Of a stretch of DNA of 56,481 nucleotides, positions 12,135 to 24,140 are shown piece after piece. Position 1 is the first letter of the stretch. Each line of letters begins with the position of its first letter. The DNA comes from Halocafeteria seosinensis. Lineage: Eukaryota; Sar; Bigyra; Bicosoecida. Location: contig LVLI01000215.1 in NCBI GenBank assembly GCA_001687465.1, forward strand, positions 1 through 56,481, read 5' to 3'. The position numbers and the translations under genes were made by a program. Below the pieces are notes generated by a model. It saw only the letters and a list, made by a program, of their open reading frames with translations. It made no database searches and was not told the DNA's origin.

Positions 12135-15100
12135 CTATGTCGTGGTACGACTCTGCTGAGCGGCGGAAGCGGTAGTTTGCGCCCCTCCTGTTGATTCTTT
12201 CGTTTCAGTATTAGGAATTCCGGGGGCCACGTCTGTTATGGCGGTAGAAGTGGGTAAAGTAGTACCGGTTACGCCAGTATCTCCCCTCGGCGAAGACTTT
12301 CCATCCTGTGATTCTCGGCGGGAAGTTCCGGTTGAAGATCTTGAGCGACAGCTCGTTGCATTTTGAGGCACAGACATAGCGCGACCACGTCTCTGAAGAG
12401 CCCTTCTGGAAATATATTTCAGGCACTTCTCCAAATGGTTATTCTCGGAGGCGCTGGATTTTTCTTCTTTCTCCGCTTCTTTCCGCGCATGCTCAGGAAG
12501 GGATATGGCATTCATCAAAACGGCTCGTACAGCCTCATGTACTCTCCTATAAACAAAGAGAGGACCTCCTAGTAAATCAACCACACCGGATTTCGCGAGG
12601 GCTGTCTCTACACCGCTATTCGGGCTTGATAAAACTATTGGAACGCCTTCTTTATGATAATACTCCACAATCTCCTCGAAAACCTGAATAGCTGTACTGT
12701 CTACACTAGGAACTGCGGCTAGACTCAAGACCAAAGCTTTCCATTTAAATTTTGGGGGAGCGCGACGCCGTTTTGTCAATTCTGCAGAGAGTGCATCTTT
12801 CAAGGTGCCTACATTGGCAAAGTAAAGTGGCGCATAGAATTTCATGATTTTGACGTTGCGCACGGGAACAACACCGACCAATCCCACATGGCGATACACG
12901 ACAGTGCCAGGAACTCGACCCAGTTCGGCAATACGAGCATGAGCGGATACGTAAATGAAGAAGACAAGACTCGCCCCCATGGCAGCTAAGACACCGAACT
13001 GAACACCCAAAAATAGAGTGAGGAGCAACGACAGCATCATAATGAAGAAGTCACGCTTGTCTTCCCTCCAAAGTCGCTTAGCGCTGTGTATGTCAATCAA
13101 TCCCAGTACGCTGGTGACGACCAATATCGCCAAAACGGCGCGAGGGAGGAAAAAGAGAGCCGGGGTTATTGCAACTAACAATACCATTACCCAAAGCCCC
13201 GCAAACATAAGAGCGATCTGACTGCGTGCACCAGCCTGCACGTTAATAGCTGATTGGGAAAATGCACCCATAGCTGGAAATGATTGAAAGAATGATCCTA
13301 CGACATTACAGATGCCTACGGCTCTTAATTCCTGACTTGCCTCAGTTTCATAGCCAAACTTAACAGACCACGTCTTCGCCACGGCAACATGTTCTAGGTA
13401 GGCAACAAACGAGATCGTAATGGCCGAGGGTATCAACGTCACTAGTTCCTTGCTCGAAAACGATGGAATTTCAGGGGCAGGCAAAGCGCTCGGGATGTCA
13501 CCAATAACCTCTATGCCCATGTCGTTTGACTTTTCAGCCGTCGAAGTACCATCGATCTCGAACCAAATTACCATAACGATGATGAACACTACAACTGTCA
13601 CCAGCGCTCCCGGAAGTTTCTTCGACACTTTAGTGCGCTTATAAAGCATCATACCCAGAAATGCGATCACAGAAAGAACGAATGTAGGAACGTGAATGTC
13701 AGGGATAGCTTTGGCAATCTCAGCTACAGTGTTGTGAATTCCATCTGTCTTCGGAATCGATGTGCCGAAAACGTCGGAGAAGACTGAAAGCATTGCAATA
13801 ATAGCAGAGGCGCTGGTAAATCCTTTTAGCACGGGTCGACTTATGAAATTCACCACGAAACCAAAACGCAGAAGCCCCAATAGACCCGAGAAGATGCCAA
13901 CAAGCATGGTCAACACCATCACTAAGCGAATATATTCGGAGCCTGTGGGCGTCGGATTGAAGCTTTCGACGGCAGTAGCGACCATTAATGCGGGAATGCT
14001 CATCGGAGCTACAGCGGCGTGCTTGGAGGTGCCGAAGAAAATATACACCAGTGCGGGAGTCATACTCGAGTAGATCCCGTATACAGGAGGTACACCGGCT
14101 AACAGAGCCCGTGACAGACCCTGGGGGATAGCAACAATGCCACTTGTTATACCAGCGACAAGGTCTTTAAACAAGTGCTTTTTTACGTTATAGTCACCTA
14201 GCCAATCAAAAATTGGTGGGAGTATTTTCTTTGCGTTTCGTTTCCAGCACTTCTTGCTGCAGTTGTCCAAGCAAGAGCAGCGACTTCCATCGTTATCTTT
14301 GTCATCATCGCTACCATAACCAGCAGGCGCTTTGTGTGGCTCTCCCGCATTCTTCGAGTCTCCCACAAGGTGAGACAGTGCGAAGTCAAGGCCCGCATTG
14401 GTACGAGGAATTTCATCTTGCTGCAATGTACGTCCAGTGCTCACGTCTCCTTTAGGTTGTGGATTCTCGTCCGCACTCTCCTCGTTCGTCTGCGACTTCA
14501 TTCGTTTGCTGTCTGCTGCATAAATAGCTCGATCTTGATAAACTGGTTTTAACAACTTGGCCACAGCCCGGGCCACGGCTGGACTACTAATGCTCTGTGT
14601 GCTTGTGCTCTTTCGAAACAGGTTAGACGTTGATTCGGCTCCCCGCCGAGGTGCTAAAGACCTATGCTGAAATGGGTTTTGCTCTGAAGGAAGCCTGTTT
14701 GGATCGTTCCTTGTGCTTCCTTTTTGGGGGTCTTTGCCCCAAAATCTCTGCGAAAAAGGACTAAGTTTCTTTTGCTCCCTCTTCTTCGTCGATGAACCTT
14801 CAGAATGATAATGTTCAGGGATAGAAACCCCTGTATCCTCGGCAAAAGCCTGGCTCGGATGGCCGTGTCCAACACTTCGATGGCTACTGAACAGAGTATC
14901 CGCCCCCATATCGTCTTGCGAAAGCTCCTGAGAGATACCAGATTCATCTCTTTTATCATTCTTTTGCCCCGAGCCGACACTCTCGGGCACTCTCTTGGAG
15001 GACTTAGCCGATTCTTCATCGATCCTTCCCAATATTGACATTGATTTGCCCTGTTTCTTCAAATGATCCTCGGTATCAGACTCATTGACTGTTTCGGGGG

Positions 15101-16776
15101 TGCTCTCAGCATGTGGACTCTCCCGAAACAACTGCTTCATTTGGGATAACTGGGGAGTGGGTAGCATCTCCGATATTAACTTAACGCGCTTGGTAGACGG
15201 CTTTTGAACTCTTGATGACATATACATGTGAAACATATCAAAATGAGCATGAATTAAACTTTCTAAAGCAGCAGCACCTTCAGGATAAGTCAACTCCATT
15301 TCTCGAACTATCACCTTGACCATATACCGATACAGCTCCAGCTTCGAAGCTAAACCATAGGTCCGAATTTGCTCCATCGGATAGTCTTTTTTGCAAGCAA
15401 AATTGAGTTTCCGATAAGCCCGTTTGGCCGCAGTGGCGAACCTCTCTAGTTTAATATTTTCTTCATTGGTATCTTCCATTTCCGGACTCATCACACGCAG
15501 TGAGGCTGTGACATAGCTGTGCGCGTTAACCAATTGCTGTCGAAATTCGCGTATTACCTCTTCCTTTGACGATGAAGTTTGTTCGACTTGGTCGGCGCGA
15601 ATCCTTAATTGGGAAGTATCAGCGGTCTTCGTAACGGAAGATTCTTGCTCTATTTCTCCAGGTTTATCCGCATCAATTCTATCGTTCGGCGAAAGAGGAG
15701 CCACCATACCGTCAAGCTCATTGCCTTCATGGCTTGGAAGAGACAGTAAGTCATCCGGTGATTTGTTTGAGGGAATTACAGACGACCTCCCGTAGATGTC
15801 TCCTTCTACACCTTCCTCAGGTATGATGTTATGGCTTTGAAGGACCGCTCCTATGCCTAACGATGCGGCATCCCCAGAGTCCATAGATGGAGGATCTAAA
15901 ATCTTCATGAACGGCATTTTTTCAACTTCTCCTAAGAGACTGTCCATCAATGGAATCCCTGTTACCTTATCGTGCTTCTTCATGATTTTATAAATTGCAG
16001 TGTAATTTAGCTCCACAAAATCTCTTAACTTTGCTGCACACTGCCATACAAAGCTTTCCATGTCTAAAACCTTTTTCCTGTTTTCAGCTGACTCCGAGGC
16101 ACTCTTAGCATAATGCACATTCTCCCGGTAGGCTGCCATTCGGACCAAGCGGTAGAAAACCAATGGTATGACAACGAACCATAATGCAATGCAATGTCAA
16201 TTCCGCTTACCATTGGCTTTTTGCTTTTGCTGTTCAATGTATGCCCTCTGAGACTTGACAAATTCACCAACGTGCGCAATTGCCTGTGGAGGGAAAACAC
16301 GGCGAGTCGGACCTCGGAATCCTCCATACACTCCCACCAACATAACTTACTTCTTTGAGTCTGGTTAAGAACTTTGCCGACACTTCTCGATTCCTTCGCG
16401 TCTGTTGCTCATTCAAGCCGGGAATTACGTCGGCGTCGTCACCTCCCGTCGGTGTCTGATACTGCAGCTCCGATTCCCCTCGAGTACGACCGGTGGCCCT
16501 TCCGGTGTCATCCACAACAGTGGATTCCTCCCCTTCGGTGTAGGGTGTCCGACCCTGCAAGGAGGCATTTTGTGCCTCTATATCGTCTCCTGTCTGCTGC
16601 CGCGCAGCAGCTCGTTGGTTGTCTTCTTCAATATCATCGTCCGAGCCTCCGTCATCTCCCTGTCCATGCGCTGGGGAATACGATTTTTTTAGGATCTTCT
16701 TGAGCTCTTTATACGGTATGTAGTGCTCGGCCCACTCCTCAATAGCCTCTTTTTCGAGGCGCTTGGCGAACTTCAT
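12135..16776 (-). CDS. SPX-SulP-STAS fusion: putative inositol-pyrophosphate-regulated anion transporter
   Basis: Three exons on the minus strand, 16351..16776, 16211..16283 and 12135..16132, give about 1,498 residues. I chose the ATG at 16774-16776 because it starts the canonical SPX opening MKFAKRL with YIPYKELKKIL. Exon 2 supplies the middle SPX helix (FVKSQRAYIEQQ) and exon 3 the SPX end (LNYTAIYKIMKKHDK, to about residue 226). A long polar linker follows, then a SulP/SLC26 transport domain from about residue 814 (DLVAGITSGIVAIPQGL, GVPPVYGIYSS) and a STAS domain from about residue 1290 (SVDSTA motif). SPX domains bind inositol pyrophosphates and report phosphate status; SulP proteins carry sulfate or other anions. 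Known SPX transporters use EXS, MFS, DASS or VTC partners, so a SulP partner is unusual. Substrate and membrane are unknown. Confidence 0.85.
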
Positions 16777-16975
16777 GGTGACGAGAAGTTCGTGTTCTCC
16801 ATGCACAACACACTACGCTCAGCAAATAAACAAATAAAAAAATAGATACACAGAAAGAGTTAATCTAGTAGACGTGCAACAATCGAGGCGTTGGCGTAAT
16901 ATGTATTCGAAACGATTGTACGCGCCTCGGGGACCGGGGTGCCAGCTGGAACTTCAGCCTGGAACTTCTTCAAGA

Positions 16976-18722
16976 CTGTCAGGTACAAGCCGGGTACGGT
17001 ACAACGTTGTACAAGTGCCAGGTACAGTCAGGTACAATCAGCTAATTTACACGTTCATTATTTTCGGATTCCATTGATCTCGCATATTTCACTGCTTCTC
17101 AACAGAACGTGTGATACTGTTTTTACTTCCCTCTGGTAAGTATGGATAGTGTGGATGGATGGATTATAGGGAAACTGGGGATTTTGGGGGAGCTACAAGT
17201 AGCGTCTACGACTTATGCAGCGATTTTGTGCCCATTTCATTCATCGCGGGTATACATTGTTCTCATCCTCGTACATTCCGTAGGAATCATTCGATACAAT
17301 GGCGTATAAAAGCGTGAAATCTGATATATGGCGCCATTTTTGCCCCAGCACCGAGAGGGAACCCAACTCGCGGCGATTTCTGTACGCACATTGCCTGCAC
17401 TGCGGTGGGAAAATCCAAGCAGCTAAAACGGAGAAACCCGTTGGTATTCAGCGGAGAGTATGCTTCGAGCAGTTGCGGATCACGAACCTATATTCCGTAA
17501 CATTGCCGATCCGGAGGCCGAGGAAAAGCTGCCCGAACGTGTGGAAGAAACGATCACAAATCGGCGATTCTTCGACAACATACAAACTGTATTGTCTGTG
17601 TGCGCTCCTAGTGCAGAATCCATAGGTCGATTAGAACAAAGAAAGTCGACCTTGGCGGACTGTTTAATCGAATTTTTGCGCATAGTTTACCGGTTACAAA
17701 AGAAGCAGAAAACCCTGGATCAGGACTTATTATCCCATGTCAAAAAGGTTGTAAATTTACGGTACAACCAATGCGTTACGGGCTATCACGTGCTCGCACT
17801 GTATTTGCATCCCTCCGGCAAGGATCTGTTCCACAGCAGTTAATGGTACTCTGTCTACATTGCTTCCTACTATGAAGAAGTGGAGGTACACAGACGTGGG
17901 TGGTTGAGCAATTGCAACAGTACGCAAGAGGGCTCTCGAACTTTAGCTCGTCTGCTCCTCCGAATGACGCATACCTATGGTGGAAGCGAATGAGGCCTCT
18001 ACCTGAAAATGAATTGCTACGATCATTCTCCTTGAGGCTATTAGCGATAACTCCCACCGCTGTGGAAGCAGAGAGACTGTTTTCAAGCCTAACTTGCATA
18101 AATACGAAGCGGAGAGGCCGCATGTCTGCCGGAACGCTGAAGCAGCTCGGACAGATAAAAACATACCTCCGATCGGAGAAGACGGACAGTCTCTCCAAAG
18201 CGAAGAAGGAGTTCAAAACAGAGTAGACAGACGAAAACTCGACTGGTGAATCTGACGACGGAGGGGATAGTGATTCCGATGATACTGTACTTGCGGCTTT
18301 CGCCGACCATGACTTTGAAAGACTGCTGCATGAAATGGACCCTGAGGACTTCAGCGAGTGGGATGTTGGTGTGAGCGTCAATGATGTCTTAGAGACTATG
18401 GATGCGGAGGGTACTGAATCGTCAGAATTCATCTTGGCCAAGCACTTCGATCTAAGTCATCCAATGATTTCAGGGAGGAATCGCGGTAGTGGAGTATCCT
18501 CCCCTCCCGTAGCTCAGAGTAAGGAGTGGAGCGCTCAAGATCTCCTCAGCAAACTAAAAAACAAATAATACAGGTTAAGACACAAATCATTTCCATTATT
18601 AGCGCATAACAGACCCTCCTAACATACATCAAGTTTGTAGCCGTTGCAAACTGTACCTGCTTGTACCCAGGTACGGTCCGGAACCCAAGGGGGGTGGTAC
18701 AGCTTAAGGGCGTACCTGACAG
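16976..18722 (+). mobile_element. Decayed hAT-family DNA transposon
   Basis: Candidate ends are an 11-bp inverted pair, CTGTCAGGTAC at 16976..16986 and its complement at 18712..18722. Many GGTAC motifs cluster just inside both ends, as expected for hAT subterminal transposase-binding repeats. No 8-bp target duplication is visible at exactly these ends, so the true termini may differ. The body contains BED-finger and hAT-dimerisation coding remnants but no room for a full RNase-H-like core, so the copy is non-autonomous. Confidence 0.55.
17299..18568 (+). pseudogene. hAT transposase remnant
   Basis: Coding homology is spread over three frames. An N-terminal BED-finger-like block with SDIWRHFCP and a CLHC pair starts at 17299. 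A middle block with an LALYLHP motif lies at about 17460-17843 in another frame. The C-terminal dimerisation domain follows at 17900-18226, with the ITPTAVEAERLFSS signature and a downstream IKTYL segment. The last frame reads into an acidic tail after an in-frame TAG at 18224-18226 and stays open to 18568, so that TAG looks like a nonsense mutation. The whole is about 420 codons against roughly 600-700 for complete hAT transposases, and most of the catalytic core is missing. It cannot encode an active transposase. Confidence 0.7.
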
Positions 18723-19258
18723 TGGAGAGACTCTCAGAAGACGTTGCCACGAGTGGATACATCGAAAGAGAGGCGTCAAGATGGGTGAAACACATTCGTC
18801 GTATGTTTGTCTACCTCTCGCATAGTTCTATACCTCGGTACTCCGCTGTACGCCTTACCGGGAATTCACGAGATTCAGGGGGATTGCACCCTTCAACACT
18901 GCTGGGTCCTATGTTAGCACATACCGATTTGCATGGTTGCAAGTACCAGTCAAAAGAGAAGCGACCACTCAGACTGTGAGTGATGGCTAAATTTGACTGC
19001 AAATTGGCACCGCAATTTGGCGGTTCTTGCGACCGAGCGCTTGCGAAAGGCCGACTCACTTCACAGTGTTCACACCACACGGTGAAGGCGGGGGTGGCAC
19101 ACGCTGGGATGCTGCCGTGGGATCACACTATCAGGTACCTATGTAAAATTCACCAATTTGGTTTGGCAGACCGTGTCAAGTAGGGATATGCTCATATCGC
19201 TTTACTCTGGTTAGCCAGTGCCAGGTATCCTGCAAATACGAGGGCGTGAGAAAGCAAG
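18723..19258. other. Intergenic region upstream of the first P450
   Basis: About 540 bases between the putative right end of the hAT remnant and the P450 start. No reading frame here has recognisable content and no repeat or RNA gene is evident. Confidence 0.4.
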
Positions 19259-20953
19259 ATGACGGTATACGCTGTGCTAGCATGGATTGTGTACCCCATG
19301 CTCGGTTTACTCATGGGATTGGCGGCTGTCGCCATAGCGTGGTGGTTTTCGAGACCACATTTGAATGGACCAAGCGGCGCTGACTTCCAGAAGCGCTTCA
19401 AAGAGCACCGAGAGAAGGTAAGAAGTTTGTGTTGAACATGGACTTCCGCTTGAGCGAGTGGCCATGGCACTTGCCCTTCCCCTGATTGAGCCAAATTAAC
19501 ATGTGATGATGGTTATGCATGGTGCGCAGGTTTACGTCCCGATCTTGCAAGAATGCGGCTCGCTCTCGGCCGAAATCAACAATATGGTCTGCACAGCGGA
19601 CCCCGCAATTATTAAGAAGTTGCTAAATCGGAAAGAGTACTTCGAAAAGCGATCACGTATATATAAGGTATGAAGACAGTCTGAAGAACGTTTCCTACGG
19701 AAGCCAGCACATTGGGGTGTTTGGTATTGCAGCTTGGGCGTTACATCCTATCAGGTCAAGATGGCATCTTGCTGATGGACGGCGAGGTGTGGAAGCAACA
19801 TTCCCGCGCTTTGAAACCACTCTTCCAGGGTTCGCATGTTGACTCGCATGGCGAAGCAATAGCCAAAATTACGATGAACCATTTGCGGTATTGGGAGTGT
19901 GGTGAAACTGGAGAGATGGGAGTATTGCCTTCTCGCAGAGCTGCCTTTGGAAGCGAGATGTATAACTCCCCTCCTTTTCCTCGCGGTCGAGATGACTCAA
20001 CTCCTGAGAGTGTCCCCGATAATTTAAAAGGAGGTGAAGATTTATTTTCTGCTGTTCAGGGAATGCTGATGGACTTTATCCTACTGTATGGGTACAACAT
20101 CTCTCCGCGTAGCCGTGATGGCGTCGCTTTGGCCAGTGAGCTTTACTTATACCGTAACTTAATGGGTGAGACAAGTGCACTTAACTATTTGCGGCTAGCT
20201 CGTTGCACGAACAGAATAAGAAAGCTTGTCAACGAGCTAGCGCAGAGGGAGCAAGAAGACAGGAAGAATCAGGACTCTATGGTCACCGACGGCGAAAAAC
20301 AGGGAACTCGTCCAAACTTTCTCACCAATCTTATGGACCATGGTTTCGATATGAAAGAAATATCGGCCGAAATCAATCACATCTACGGGGCGTACAAAGC
20401 TGTTGGATTTGTCACTACGTGCATGATTTGGCGGCTGTCGAAACATCCCCAATGGGTAGAAAAACTGCGGGAAGAATGGAAATCGAAATTAGGATGTCAC
20501 GGCTCGGCTACACCAACACGGGGTGATCTAACGAGACTGCCGCTTACAACTGCGGTAATACACGAGTGTTTGCGCATGCATGTCGTGTCATTTGGTGTAG
20601 TGAGGCAAATTAGCTCCCCACTGGAGATTGACGGCAAAACTTTCCCGGAAGGAACCGAGGTCATGATCTTGCTCCACGCAGTTCACCATCATCCGGATTT
20701 CTGGGAAGATCCATTGACGTTCAATCCTTCACGATTTTTAGAGCAGGCGCCCACTGCGTATACTTACATTCCGTTCTTATCAGGACCGCGAATGTGTGCT
20801 GGGCAGTATCTGGCAGACTTACATCTCATTGTCATCTTGCACTCGATTTTTTGGAACTATAATATAAGCACTGGGGTGGATGATCTTGCGCTTAAACCCG
20901 ATAACTACTCAACCATTGATGGTAAGATTCCTTTCACCGTCCAAAAGCTCTAA
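19259..20953 (+). CDS. Cytochrome P450, tandem copy 1
   Basis: Three exons, 19259..19417, 19530..19667 and 19733..20953, encode 505 residues; both splices are in phase 0. The N-terminus is a hydrophobic membrane anchor ending in the basic FSRPHLNGP hinge, as in ER P450s. The K-helix ExxR is HECLRMH, the PERF-like segment is NPSRF, and the haem loop FLSGPRMCAG carries the thiolate ligand at C454. The I-helix is abnormal: the usual A/G-G-x-D/E-T is replaced by GAYKAVGF, so the acid and catalytic threonine are absent. P450s lacking this pair often isomerise or dehydrate hydroperoxides rather than activate O2, but that reading is inference. A close paralogue with the same exon structure lies 335 bp downstream. 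Confidence 0.88.
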
Positions 20954-21288
20954 GTTGTTCCGCTTATCGAGAAACATGGACGTCGATTCCTACCTCGACT
21001 GCAATCCGTGTACCTGAGAGTCCAATTAGCAAAGATACGAATATACTTACATGTAGTAAATTCGCCCTATATAGTTCCAGTCTCTACAGTACCGTTTTGT
21101 GAAATGGTTGACTTTTCGTCTTGACTACCGCAAAGACGGGTATTACGAGCTACGTTTCCGCATCACACACTTTGATGACGAGGAACTCTGCAATACACGT
21201 ACAGTAATACGGTTTGACTTTTTCTGCAAATATATTTATCATCACGGAAAAAATCCCCCAGGAGCCAATAAAGTTCATAAGAAGGTGA
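20954..21288. other. Intergenic region between the two P450 genes
   Basis: 335 bases containing the end of copy 1 and the promoter of copy 2. A CTATATAG string lies near 21068, about 220 bp before the ATG, and could be a TATA element; nothing else is evident. Confidence 0.35.
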
Positions 21289-22975
21289 ATGACGATGGCC
21301 GTGGAATGGGCAAAGATCCTGTGGAGCGCCACTTTGTACGTGGTGCTTCCACTTTTAGGAAGTGTAATCCTCGCCGGGATACTCTGGTGGCGTTCACGGC
21401 CGCATTTGAAAGGCCCTAGTTTCGGGACGATGGGAAAGCGGTTCGAACAAGAGCGCGAAAAGGTAAAATGCCCTGGTTTATGGTGTGGAAATATTGTACA
21501 GGGCAACAATGGCATGTATTCGTCCTCCTTCCGCAGATGTTTGTGCGTGTCCTGGAGGAGACAGGGGATTTATCGATCGAATTGGGGACCTTTATCGTCA
21601 CGGCAGATCCTCAGGTGATTAAGACTCTGTTCAACAGCAAAGAACATGTGAAAACGAGGTCGAGGCTCTACAAGGTATGTGTGTAGCAGCGTCCAAAAGT
21701 GGAAGCGATCTTCAACATCTCCCTGGGATGGTGCAGTTTTCACGGTATGTCTTTTATGGCATGGATGGCATTCTAAATTTGGACGGCGATGAACATGCAC
21801 GACATGAGCGCACTCTCAAAAGCATTTTCCATGGAAGCCATGTGGACAAACATGAGAAAATGGTGGAGACGGTAGTCGGTAAACACCTGGCAAGCTGGAA
21901 ACGTGGAGAAACAGCCGAACTTGGTGTATTGCCCTCGCGGCGCCACGACTACGGATCCAGTTTCTATAATCAAGAACCTTTCCCATCTGGGAAGAGCTTT
22001 GGTTCAACAAGTACGATCCCGGAGGAATCCTCAACCGGAGGACCCGACTTGCTATCGGCTGTCCGTGGGATTGCACTTGATGTGATCCTATTGTATGGAT
22101 ACAATGTCAACCCGTCATCTGAAACAGGGGTTGCTCTTGCTAGTGAATTAAGCCTATATCCACAGCTGGTTGGAGTGTTCTCCAATACTGGTGCATTGAT
22201 GGCTTGGAATTTCCGCAAATTGGTTCAGTGCACTAACAGGATTCGTCACATCGTGAAAGAAATACGCGATGAGCGACCTGCCAAAAATGATTCTCAAGGA
22301 AGCACCATTTCGGATGGAGAAAATTTTGGTTCCAGTCCAAACTTCATCGACAACATGATACGAGATGGGTATGAGCTCAAAGAAATGGCTGCCGAAGTCA
22401 ACCATATCCATGGAGCCCACAAGGCTGTCGCCTTTGTACTTACTTGTATGCTATGGAGGCTGTCTAAGCATCCTGAATGGGTTCAAAAGCTGAGAGAGGA
22501 ATGGCGGAATAATTTGAAAGCGGGAGAATTACCTCGTCAAACTGATTTGGAAAAGTTCCCTGTCACAAGAGCGGTGATCCATGAATGTTTACGGATGCAT
22601 GTCGTCTCTCTAGGCGTTGTCCGTCGGACTGGCGAACCATTGGAAATAGGAGGCAAAGTAATTCCTGCCGGGACGGAGATTGTGGTCTTACTCCATGCGT
22701 TGCACCATCACCCAAAGTTCTGGGAGAATCCCTTGACATTCGATCCGTCGCGTTTTCTTGAGGGCAAGCCGGCTCCATACACATTCCTTCCGTTCCTCAC
22801 GGGGAAACGCATGTGCGCAGGAAAACATTTGGCGGAACTGCAACTAGCTGTGGTGCTATACACCCTCCTACGGGATCATGATATCCGCACCGGAGTGGAC
22901 GAACTGGTGCTTAAAGCAGATATGTACTCTGCATTAGATGTTACCATTCCTTTTACAATGCATGCAATTAACTAA
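21289..22975 (+). CDS. Cytochrome P450, tandem copy 2
   Basis: Three exons, 21289..21462, 21537..21674 and 21737..22975, encode 516 residues. Exon 2 is 138 bp in both copies and the phases match, so this is a tandem duplicate of the preceding gene. An N-terminal membrane anchor ends in WRSRPHLKGP. The ExxR motif is HECLRMH, and the haem loop FLTGKRMCAG has its cysteine at position 464. The I-helix reads GAHKAVAF, again with lysine in place of the acid and alanine in place of the catalytic threonine. Because the change is kept in two otherwise intact, diverged copies, it is likely to be functional rather than decay. The substrate is unknown; allene-oxide-synthase-like or other rearrangement chemistry is possible. 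Confidence 0.88.
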
Positions 22976-23200
22976 GCTTCAGGATACTTCTTCTATTAGT
23001 TGCGGGTACTGCCAACTCTTGTTATGCTTTTGCCACAGTTGTTGCAAAGGGAATACGTTACTCTTAAGGTTTGGCAGCGGCGTTTCTCTCTGTTAGAAAA
23101 AGAAATGAACATGCACCGCGTTCATCGAATTTATATCGTTACTGTTCGTCGTCGATGTTCGTTCTTCATGATCACGTGGAAGCAAGAGCTTTCCTAGGCT

Positions 23201-23866
23201 TCAGCTCTTCGACATCCCTCCCATGAAACTCCGCGCATCTGGTACGTTACCATTGAATTCTGCGTTGCTGAAGTCGAAGCCGGGGTGCTCCTTTTGAAAT
23301 CTCTCTAACATAATATGCTTCCGTTCTTCTTCTTGTTCGTTAGGAGCCAACTGCAGGCACAACCCGACCCGATGGTTTATTCTGGAAATGCCAACTCGGA
23401 GCTTCTGCAACCTACCTGGTCATGACCCTTGAACACACACGGCCACGTTTCCCCTTCACTCATCTTTTGCATTGTAATCGACAACTCACCATCGCCTGTA
23501 AGCATAGAAGGCGTTCGATAGCATTATCGCAATCGGCCTTTGGATTCCTCACGTACCATACGTCCACGTGCTTTCTTCGGTAACTATCGTGGCATGCAAG
23601 GGCTCCTGCGCATTAGGAAGGAACACACGATAGCAAGAGTGAGCACATGCCCTAGTAACCTGGGAACTTACGTCAATGATAGGGTCGCTACTGGACTTCA
23701 GTCCTATTGAGAGTGAATTGGGCTTCATTTTGACGCTGAGATCTCTTGACGCGGAGGCAATTTGGTCTGGGGGAAACTTCATATATAGGTTTACTTCATC
23801 CAGAGTCTGATCCCATTCATACAGGACCTTTCCATCCTTCTTAAACTGATGCCTCTTGTCCTCCAT
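23201..23866 (-). CDS. NUDCD2: NudC domain-containing protein 2-like (CS/p23 fold)
   Basis: Four exons on the minus strand, 23672..23866, 23557..23605, 23416..23495 and 23201..23350, join in frame to 157 residues. The three introns are 66, 61 and 65 bp. The CS domain opens with YEWDQTLDEVNLYMKFP and continues through SIGLKSS, PIID and EESTWTYG. The C-terminal tail LERFQKEHPGFDFSNAEF matches the NUDCD2-specific tail, which decides the subfamily. CS-domain NudC proteins act as Hsp90 co-chaperones and in dynein/LIS1-related protein stability. The frame is open further upstream of the ATG at 23864-23866, but the upstream peptide is not NudC-like. The gene starts 274 bp from the divergent V-ATPase gene. 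Confidence 0.88.
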
Positions 23867-24140
23867 CTTCCATCCAGAGCTTGATAACACTTGGTTCGTC
23901 GATCGAACTCTGGTTGAACTTGACAATTCCGTCCATATAGCTGCTTCTACTAGGATTCCTCGGTTTGTAGGACGACTCAACAATTCTTGTTGTAGTATCT
24001 GTTTCGGATTCCTTTGTCATTTTTGGTGTTGTTGTTGAAGGTGTCCAAGAAATACTACCTTGGTATTTATCTGCCTCGAGCGGAAGCGACAAAGCAGTCC
24101 AACGCAAGATTCAGATACCTATATACACCACACAGTAGAG
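23867..24140. promoter_or_regulatory. Putative bidirectional promoter, NUDCD2 / V-ATPase F
   Basis: The start codons of two divergent housekeeping genes are only 274 bp apart, so one short region must drive both. No specific motif is claimed. Confidence 0.5.

Noticed and set aside
23401-23415. Very short 11-nt intron alternative in the NUDCD2 gene
   Set aside because: The 65-bp intron 23351..23415 gives the expected NUDCD2 tail and a normal intron size.
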